Shown here piece by piece: positions 7,350 to 12,100 of a DNA stretch of 12,100 nt (position 1 is the stretch's first letter; every line of letters begins with the position of its first letter). This DNA comes from an uncultured Bacteroidales bacterium (GTDB taxonomy: Bacteria; Bacteroidota; Bacteroidia; Bacteroidales; Bacteroidaceae). The notes under the pieces were generated by a model, which was not told the DNA's origin, searched no databases, and saw only the letters and a list, made by a program, of their open reading frames with translations. Where the stretch lies: contig CALCHR010000134.1 in the NCBI GenBank assembly GCA_937901185.1, positions 1-12,100 of the forward strand, written 5' to 3'. The translations under genes were made by a program, and so were the position numbers.

Positions 7350-7397
7350 ACGCCCGAAAATCACGATTGATTTTCAAGCCATTACAAAAGACAAAAA
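7334..7397 (-). repeat. Intergenic repeat, copy 2 (terminator-linked)
   Basis: The first 28 bases are identical to 1-28, with 40 of 43 matching. The internal inverted repeat is longer than in copy 1: GAAAATCA (7356-7363) with TGATTTTC (7368-7375) around CGAT. As in copy 1, the element runs into an A-rich stretch that is the T-tract of a minus-strand terminator, here that of the AraC gene. Its outer end merges with the 21-bp tandem array. The shared position argues that element and terminator spread together, or that the element targets such sites. Confidence 0.8.
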
Positions 7398-7435
7398 AGA
7401 GCCGCCGGCCCCTCTGCTGAAAAGGGACCGGCGGC
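7393..7435 (-). terminator. Intrinsic terminator of the AraC-family gene
   Basis: A GC-rich 13-position stem (7401-7413 with 7423-7435), with one C/A mismatch, closes a 9-nt loop. A run of six T on the minus strand (7393-7398) follows. It lies 25 nt after the stop codon of the regulator gene at 7461. Confidence 0.88.
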
Positions 7436-7460
7436 CGGTTGTAATAAAGGCGCAGCGGCG

Positions 7461-8345
7461 CTAATCGGCCGACTGCTGGGTGTGGCTTTCGCGAAACTGG
7501 CGGGGCGACATGCCGAGGTGCTGGCGCACATACTTTCCGAAGAAAGAAAGGTTGGGGAAGTCCAGTTCGTTGCAGATTTCCTTGATGCTCTTATCCTGCG
7601 TGAGCAAGAGGGTGCGGATGTCCTTCACAGTCTGCTGGTGGATAAAGTCGGAAGCCGTGCGGCCCGACACTTCCTTGCAGACGGCAGAAAGATACTTGGG
7701 CGTGACGCAGAGACGGGCGGCATAGTAGGACACCACACGCGGACGGGGATACTCGGAATTGAGGCGGGCCAGGAACTTGCGGAAGAGCGTCTCGGCCGAA
7801 GAGTAGGAAGCCGTCTGGAAAGAACCGCAGCGCTGCAGGATGTCGTGAAACTCGTACATGAAGAGCGTGAGCAGGCTATCGATAATGGTGCGGTGGTTCT
7901 CCGTGCGATGGCCTTCAAACTTGGTCTTCAGCAGGTCGTAGTACTTACAGAAGAGGTCCACCTCCTCGGGCTGCAGATGCAGGATGGGGTTGTTTTCCAA
8001 AAACTGCATCACGTCCCACGTGGGGAGCGAACTATGGCCGCGCTCCTTGAGAAACTCGGGCGAGAGGGCCAAGCAGCGGAAGGTGAAGTCGCCGCTGATG
8101 CGGCTGTCGGCCAGCACCAGGTGGGGGTGGAAGAGCAACATGTCGCCGGCGGCGATGTTGAAATAATTGCCGTGGATGCATATCCGGGCGCTGCCCGTGA
8201 GGCAGAGCATGCAGACATAAGCCTCGACACGCATAATCTGGTTGGGGCGCTGCGTGCGCTCCAGGCTGCTGATGACGGCCACGCGGTCTTCATAATAGAC
8301 AACGCCCATCTCGGGGCTGAGATTATTTATTTTTCTTACTTCCAT
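7461..8345 (-). CDS. AraC-family transcriptional regulator
   Basis: A 294-residue DNA-binding regulator. The N-terminal part (about 1-150) looks like the cupin-type AraC sensor domain, with a typical GNYFNIAAGDMLLFHP stretch at about 59-74. The C-terminal 100 residues are the AraC double helix-turn-helix. Helix-turn-helix 1 is around 207-228 (ARLCVTPKYLSAVCKEVSG). Helix-turn-helix 2 is around 253-281 (SIKEICNELDFPNLSFFGKY, then GMSPRQFR, the family's closing signature). No signal peptide or membrane segment, so it is cytoplasmic, and it is not a hybrid two-component protein. The ligand is unknown. The ATG at 8345 gives a full sensor domain. The upstream region holds phased CTAAAG motifs and a large inverted repeat, possible sites for autoregulation. 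The gene before it on this strand encodes a surface protein but ends in its own terminator, so co-transcription is unlikely. Confidence 0.92.
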   Translation of the reverse strand: MEVRKINNLSPEMGVVYYEDRVAVISSLERTQRPNQIMRVEAYVCMLCLTGSARICIHGNYFNIAAGDMLLFHPHLVLADSRISGDFTFRCLALSPEFLKERGHSSLPTWDVMQFLENNPILHLQPEEVDLFCKYYDLLKTKFEGHRTENHRTIIDSLLTLFMYEFHDILQRCGSFQTASYSSAETLFRKFLARLNSEYPRPRVVSYYAARLCVTPKYLSAVCKEVSGRTASDFIHQQTVKDIRTLLLTQDKSIKEICNELDFPNLSFFGKYVRQHLGMSPRQFRESHTQQSAD

Positions 8346-8368
8346 AAAGCACTTTTCTATTTTCTCTG

Positions 8369-8376
8369 CAAAGAAA
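8369..8376 (-). promoter_or_regulatory. Possible -7 box for the AraC-family gene
   Basis: TTTCTTTG on the minus strand matches the -7 consensus TAnnTTTG except for T in place of A at position 2. It lies 23 bp upstream of the ATG at 8345, giving a short leader. A TTTA at 8393-8396 is a weak -33 candidate, with a spacing of only 16 bp. Low confidence. Confidence 0.3.
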
Positions 8377-8391
8377 AGAAAAATATACCAC

Positions 8392-8429
8392 CTAAAGCCT
8401 ACTTAAAGCGCAGCTAAAGTGTTCTAAAA
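8392..8429. promoter_or_regulatory. Helically phased CTAAAG direct repeats upstream of the AraC gene
   Basis: CTAAAG (8392), TTAAAG (8403), CTAAAG (8414) and CTAAAA (8424) recur at 11, 11 and 10 bp, about one DNA turn, so all face the same side of the helix. They lie just upstream of the likely promoter on the minus strand, where an AraC-type activator or repressor would bind. Confidence 0.45.
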
Positions 8430-8467
8430 AGCTGAAAGAAAAATACAGAAGCCTTTTAGAACACTTT
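8416..8467. promoter_or_regulatory. 52-bp inverted repeat between the surface-protein terminator and the AraC gene
   Basis: The arms 8416-8429 (AAAGTGTTCTAAAA) and 8454-8467 are exact complements (14 bp), extended by one mismatch and two more pairs to 8432/8451. The centre is 18 nt. There is no T-tract of terminator type on the minus strand, and a complete terminator already lies at 8479-8516. A paired operator or an RNA leader structure is therefore more likely than a second terminator. It overlaps two of the phased repeats. Confidence 0.6.
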
Positions 8468-8478
8468 TTAAGGCCCAC

Positions 8479-8516
8479 AAAAAAGCATCCCCGGCTATGG
8501 AGAGCCGAGGATGCTT
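8479..8516 (-). terminator. Intrinsic terminator of the surface-protein gene
   Basis: A 14-position stem (8483-8496 with 8503-8516), with a single C/A mismatch, closes the 6-nt loop ATGGAG. On the minus strand it runs into six T (8479-8484). It begins 27 nt after the stop codon at 8544. Confidence 0.9.
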
Positions 8517-8543
8517 AATATAGGATTCCTGTTAAGGAATGGA

Positions 8544-11500
8544 TTACTTCACGTAAACCTTCTTGCCGTTTACGATGTAGATACCCTTGTTGAGTTTCTT
8601 ACCCATCTTGACATTAACCTTGCGGCCGTCGAGAGAGTAAACATCGTTGTTGCCGTCTACGCTGATAGCGCCGATTCCGGTAGCGTCAGTAACCTCAAGG
8701 ATTACGTCTACGATTTGGTCACCGTTGCTCTTGAAGTCGCCGAACTTACCGTCGTTGTCGCCGGCAGGATCAATGCTACACCAAGTCTGAACGAAACGCA
8801 TGCGGTAAGTACCGGGCTGTTCGGGAGCCTTGAATGCGGGGATAGCAGGCATGTGGCGATCCTGACCTGCCAATGAAGTACCTACGCTGTTGTAACCATA
8901 CTCGTCGCTAGAGCCACCGTTGTTGTAGAATGCATAAGCTAAGAGGTCGCCAGCGGGCTTCCATTCGCTACCTTCTTCGATAGAAGCATTGAAGCCGTTA
9001 GCGTCGAGGTCTACATATACTGCGTGGTGTACCCATTCGCCAGCGTGCTTAACTTCGGCAGTGAGTTCTTCACCGGCAACAACCTTGAAGGTAGCCACTG
9101 CAGTAGCGTCAACAAAGTCTTGGCTCTGCTCTGTAGCAGTGAGGCTATATTCGTTGTCGCCCAATACGCTTGAGAGCTTCACGGCAGTGATGTTGCGGTC
9201 TGTGCGCTCCTTAGTACCATTGTGGAGAGGCTCGTAGCTAACTTCGGCTTCGCCAGCGATGGTGTAAGTGTAGCGTACTTCGGGGTTGTAGATAGCGCCC
9301 CAATCTACACCGAGGTCTTCAGCTTCAGGATAGAAGCCTTCGTTGTATACAGTAGCTTCGGGGATTACGAAGGTATAAGTACCGGGCTCGGTGATAGTGT
9401 TGTTCAAGGTGAACTGAGCTACCAAAGAGGGAGACTCATATTCGTAAACTTCGCCTTCCCACTCTTCGCGGTAAACAGTGTTCACTACTTCCATAGCAGC
9501 AGTAGCTACCTGGTTGCCTTCAGCGTCGAGCACTTCAACAACCTTCGTCTCGTCGAATCCACCCACGTAGCTCATACCTTCAGTAGCCTTGAGGTTCTCG
9601 AAGGTAACCTTGAGCACGCTGAGTTCTTCTACTTCGCCTTCAGCGGGGTCTACGCTCTTAGCTACGAACAAGTCGGACTTAGCAGTAGCAGTGTATTGCA
9701 ACATTACGAAGCCTTCTACCATCTCGTCTTCAGAAGCTGCATAAGTTACGGGGAAGCCGTCCTTATCCAATACCTGCATCTGAACAGTTGCACCGGCTGC
9801 ATACTTAATCATGTCAGCGGGGAGAGTGAAGCTAAGCTTGCTGCCATCAACGGTGTACTCGTCTTCAGCGAAGTAGTAGCCGCGCATACCGGTGTTCTCA
9901 TTGCGGAGGATGAGGTAAACAACAGAACCGATTTCCTTGCTGAAGGTAACAGAAATTTCAGAAGGAATCTCTTCGTAGTGACCAGGAACAGGAGTTACTT
10001 CGGTAACAGTTGCAGCTTCACCGATGCTGTATACGAGCTCGATAGTGGGGTTGCAACGTGCGCCCTTGTGAACGCCTCTATCAGAAGTACCATCTACCTT
10101 AGAGTTCCAGATAACACCTTCGGGAATAGTGATAGTGTAAAGACCGAGCTCAGTGATTTCCTTGTCGAGAGTAACAACAGCACCTCTGTAGCCAAAGTAG
10201 TCGAGCTTACCGGTAGCTACAACTTCGCCTACAGCGTTGGTCAACTCGAATGTAGCCTCCTTGTCGATACCGTTTGTACCGGGATAGTCGTTCGGACCGA
10301 AGTCGAGAACGATTTCCTTCAAGCTTTCTACCTTGCCTGCAGCAGGAGTGATGCTTGTAGGCTCGAAGGTGTTGTAAGCGTAATCTACATTATAAGTATA
10401 TGTGAGCGCAGGGTTGTATGCACCATTGGCAGCAACTACTGCACCTTCAGGAACATTTACTACGTATTCTCCAATCTTAAGATCCTTGGGGAAGGTAACA
10501 ACGAGCTGCTTAGCATCGTCTGCGCTAACAGCTACGCTAACTTCTACATTCTCTACAGCGTTGAAAGTTACAGTTACAGGCTTTTCTGCGTTGTAAGTAA
10601 TCTCTTCGGGGAAGTTGATAGCGATGTACTCGATGTCTTCCATAGCATCCCACCAATAAGGCTCTGCGGGATCAACAGAAACGGGCTCGAGAGTAGCTCC
10701 AGTGGTCGGTTCAGCACCAATGGTGTAAGTCAAATTGATTTCGGGGTTGTAAGTACCATAACCGAAGATAGTGTTCTCAGGTACAGTGATAGTGTACTTA
10801 CCAGGTGTGGTGATTTCCTTGTTGAAGGAGATAATCACATTTTCCCATACATAATCATCGAGTTCCATCATACCGGTAGCTACCACAGCACCTGATTCGT
10901 CAGTCACATTTACAGTTGCGTGTGAATCGTAGTCGTATACTTCAGTTTCGAAGGTAAGAACTACACGCTTCAATGACTCTTGCGGTACGTTTACATCGGG
11001 GTCGGTCTTGACAACATTCAGCGTGTTGTTAGCAGACTCTACTTCATAGTTGAAGGTAAGAGCTTCGTTCAAGCCACCGTCTGCATCTTCCAATGTACCA
11101 GCAGCCAACTTGAGCTCATAGCTACCAGAATTTGTAATTTCCTTATCAGCGGCAAGAACTACTTCCTTTGCGTCGGTTTCAGAAACCAATACCTGGAGAG
11201 TGGTTGAACCACCGTTAGCATGGAGGGTAGCACCTTCTTCATTCTTAAGCGTTACGGGCTTGTTGAATGTGAGTGTGAACTTGGCCACAGAACTCAACTT
11301 AGAGCCAGCAGCAGGATCGATAGAAACGAACTTGAGAGGTTCTACCGCAGGTGCGGCCTTCACGGTCCAAGCCAATTCAATGATACCTTGGTTGCTTGTG
11401 CCGTCGGCAGCTACGATAGCGCTGGGCATAAACATAGCAACGTATTCTCCTTCTGCCTTAATCTCTTCCGGCAAGGTGAGGGTAATGCTCTTAGCGTCGG

Positions 11501-12100
11501 TAGCGTTTACTTGAGCTTGTACACCAAACACAGGACTGAAGTCGGCTGACATAAAGAAGAATGTGCTCTCGTTGATAGTTACGCTGGCAATTTCCTTGTT
11601 GAAGGTCAGAGTGATAGAGCTCAAAGAGGTTACTTCTGATTCGAGGGCAGGATTTGCCTTAACGAGTTCCAATTCTGTTGGTTCGGGTTCTACAACTTCG
11701 GGCTTCACTGTCCAAGCCATCTCAACGGCTGTTTCGTTGCTGGTGCCATCAGCAGCTACGAGAGCGCCTTGGCTAAACATAGCAATATATGTGCCGGCTT
11801 CCTTAATCTCTTCTGCCAATGTAATGGTAAGAGTCTTGGCATCGGTAGCGTTGATTTGAACCTCAGCATCATACATATTTGTCATATCTGCATTTACAAA
11901 CCAGAACATGCCGGGAGTTGTGTCTACGCTGGCAATTTCCTTATTGAAGGTCAAAGTGATAGAGCTCAAAGAGGTTACTTCTGATTCGAGTACAGGATTT
12001 GCCTTAACGAGTTCTATAGGAGTTGCGGGAACTTCGGGCTTCACGGTCCAAGCCATCTCAACGGCTGTTTCGTTGCTGGTGCCATCAGCAGCTACGAGAG
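8544..12100 (-). CDS. Large surface protein with tandem bacterial Ig-like (SbsA-type) domains, 5'-truncated by the window
   Basis: At least 1184 residues are visible. The frame stays open to the window edge, so the Met at 12056 is internal (it lies in MAWTVKPEV, repeated downstream) and signal peptide and start are missing. At least nine Ig-like domains of about 105-140 residues follow each other, with domain starts near 12017, 11672, 11336, 11021, 10691, 10367, 10007 and 9671 after a partial one. Each begins like VxxDPxxGSxxSS and has a LTFNKEI-type strand, matching the Big_5/SbsA Ig-like family. From 9245 to about 8680 a different beta-rich domain follows (HAVYVDLDANG, then TYRMRFVQTWCSIDPAGDN), recalling GEVED-like domains of Bacteroidetes. 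The last 45 residues (DVYSLDGRKV... GIYIVNGKKVYVK) form a C-terminal tail like those of Prevotella/Bacteroides secreted proteins, probably a T9SS-type sorting signal. The protein is acidic and almost free of cysteine; it is probably a cell-surface or adhesin-like stalk. Ligand unknown. Codons look less GC-rich than in sbcCD. Confidence 0.85.
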   Translation of the reverse strand, partial: LVAADGTSNETAVEMAWTVKPEVPATPIELVKANPVLESEVTSLSSITLTFNKEIASVDTTPGMFWFVNADMTNMYDAEVQINATDAKTLTITLAEEIKEAGTYIAMFSQGALVAADGTSNETAVEMAWTVKPEVVEPEPTELELVKANPALESEVTSLSSITLTFNKEIASVTINESTFFFMSADFSPVFGVQAQVNATDAKSITLTLPEEIKAEGEYVAMFMPSAIVAADGTSNQGIIELAWTVKAAPAVEPLKFVSIDPAAGSKLSSVAKFTLTFNKPVTLKNEEGATLHANGGSTTLQVLVSETDAKEVVLAADKEITNSGSYELKLAAGTLEDADGGLNEALTFNYEVESANNTLNVVKTDPDVNVPQESLKRVVLTFETEVYDYDSHATVNVTDESGAVVATGMMELDDYVWENVIISFNKEITTPGKYTITVPENTIFGYGTYNPEINLTYTIGAEPTTGATLEPVSVDPAEPYWWDAMEDIEYIAINFPEEITYNAEKPVTVTFNAVENVEVSVAVSADDAKQLVVTFPKDLKIGEYVVNVPEGAVVAANGAYNPALTYTYNVDYAYNTFEPTSITPAAGKVESLKEIVLDFGPNDYPGTNGIDKEATFELTNAVGEVVATGKLDYFGYRGAVVTLDKEITELGLYTITIPEGVIWNSKVDGTSDRGVHKGARCNPTIELVYSIGEAATVTEVTPVPGHYEEIPSEISVTFSKEIGSVVYLILRNENTGMRGYYFAEDEYTVDGSKLSFTLPADMIKYAAGATVQMQVLDKDGFPVTYAASEDEMVEGFVMLQYTATAKSDLFVAKSVDPAEGEVEELSVLKVTFENLKATEGMSYVGGFDETKVVEVLDAEGNQVATAAMEVVNTVYREEWEGEVYEYESPSLVAQFTLNNTITEPGTYTFVIPEATVYNEGFYPEAEDLGVDWGAIYNPEVRYTYTIAGEAEVSYEPLHNGTKERTDRNITAVKLSSVLGDNEYSLTATEQSQDFVDATAVATFKVVAGEELTAEVKHAGEWVHHAVYVDLDANGFNASIEEGSEWKPAGDLLAYAFYNNGGSSDEYGYNSVGTSLAGQDRHMPAIPAFKAPEQPGTYRMRFVQTWCSIDPAGDNDGKFGDFKSNGDQIVDVILEVTDATGIGAISVDGNNDVYSLDGRKVNVKMGKKLNKGIYIVNGKKVYVK
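11581..12100 (-). repeat. Near-identical internal repeats in the surface-protein gene
   Basis: 12031-12100 matches 11695-11764 at 69 of 70 bases, and 11926-12014 matches 11581-11669 at 85 of 89. The two offsets (336 and 345 bp) differ by 9 bp because the linkers differ by three residues. Between the conserved blocks the domain cores (11765-11925 against about 11420-11580) are clearly diverged. The third domain (near 11353-11400) shows the same block more weakly. This points to recent duplication or gene conversion at the N-terminal side of the array. Confidence 0.85.

Noticed and set aside
9222..10895. 557-codon open frame on the plus strand across the surface-protein gene
   Set aside because: It lies antisense to a frame with clear Ig-like repeats and a sorting tail. 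Long antisense frames arise from the repetitive codon bias; there is no promoter or domain for it.
12054..12056. Met codon as the start of the surface protein
   Set aside because: The frame continues upstream to the edge with sequence identical to a downstream repeat (AADGTSNETAVE before MAWTVK), so this Met is internal.

Overview
The window looks like a chromosomal segment of a Bacteroidales bacterium, most likely from the Prevotella group. Four things point there: protein families almost confined to Bacteroidales (a DUF4248 protein beside a P5-like protein); promoter boxes of the Bacteroidetes type TAnnTTTG; start codons without clear Shine-Dalgarno sequences; and a large secreted protein whose C-terminal tail resembles Prevotella/Bacteroides cell-surface sorting tails. 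The genus is inferred from style, not from a marker gene.

Layout. 1-66 holds one copy of an intergenic repeat. 59-752 (minus strand) is a two-gene unit, a P5-like protein followed by a DUF4248 protein, ending in a strong hairpin terminator. The divergent spacer 753-947 carries promoters in both directions and a perfect 12-bp inverted repeat touching the sbcD -7 box. 948-5957 (plus strand) is the sbcD-sbcC operon, encoding the Mre11/Rad50-type nuclease that cuts hairpins, palindromes and blocked DNA ends. A bidirectional terminator separates it from convergent nadA (6039-7037, minus), the quinolinate synthase of NAD biosynthesis. The 423-bp gap 7038-7460 has no gene. It holds the nadA promoter, a C-rich hairpin-like segment, a 21-bp tandem repeat array, the second copy of the intergenic repeat, and the terminator of the next gene. 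7461-8345 (minus) is an AraC-family regulator with a complex upstream region (11-bp phased motifs and a 52-bp inverted repeat). 8544-12100 (minus) is a very large surface protein built of tandem bacterial Ig-like domains. It runs off the right edge, so its N-terminus is not visible.

How the genes relate. SbcC and SbcD form one complex and are co-transcribed. The P5-like/DUF4248 pair is a separate unit, probably phage-derived. NadA stands alone, without nadB or nadC. The AraC regulator follows the surface protein on the same strand but a clear terminator separates them, so any regulatory link is only a guess.

No convincing new multi-gene system is visible. The least ordinary features are non-coding: an intergenic repeat found twice, each time directly after the T-tract of a minus-strand terminator, with a 21-bp tandem array beside one copy; the palindromes at the sbcD and AraC promoters; and the mosaic, partly near-identical repeats of the surface protein gene.
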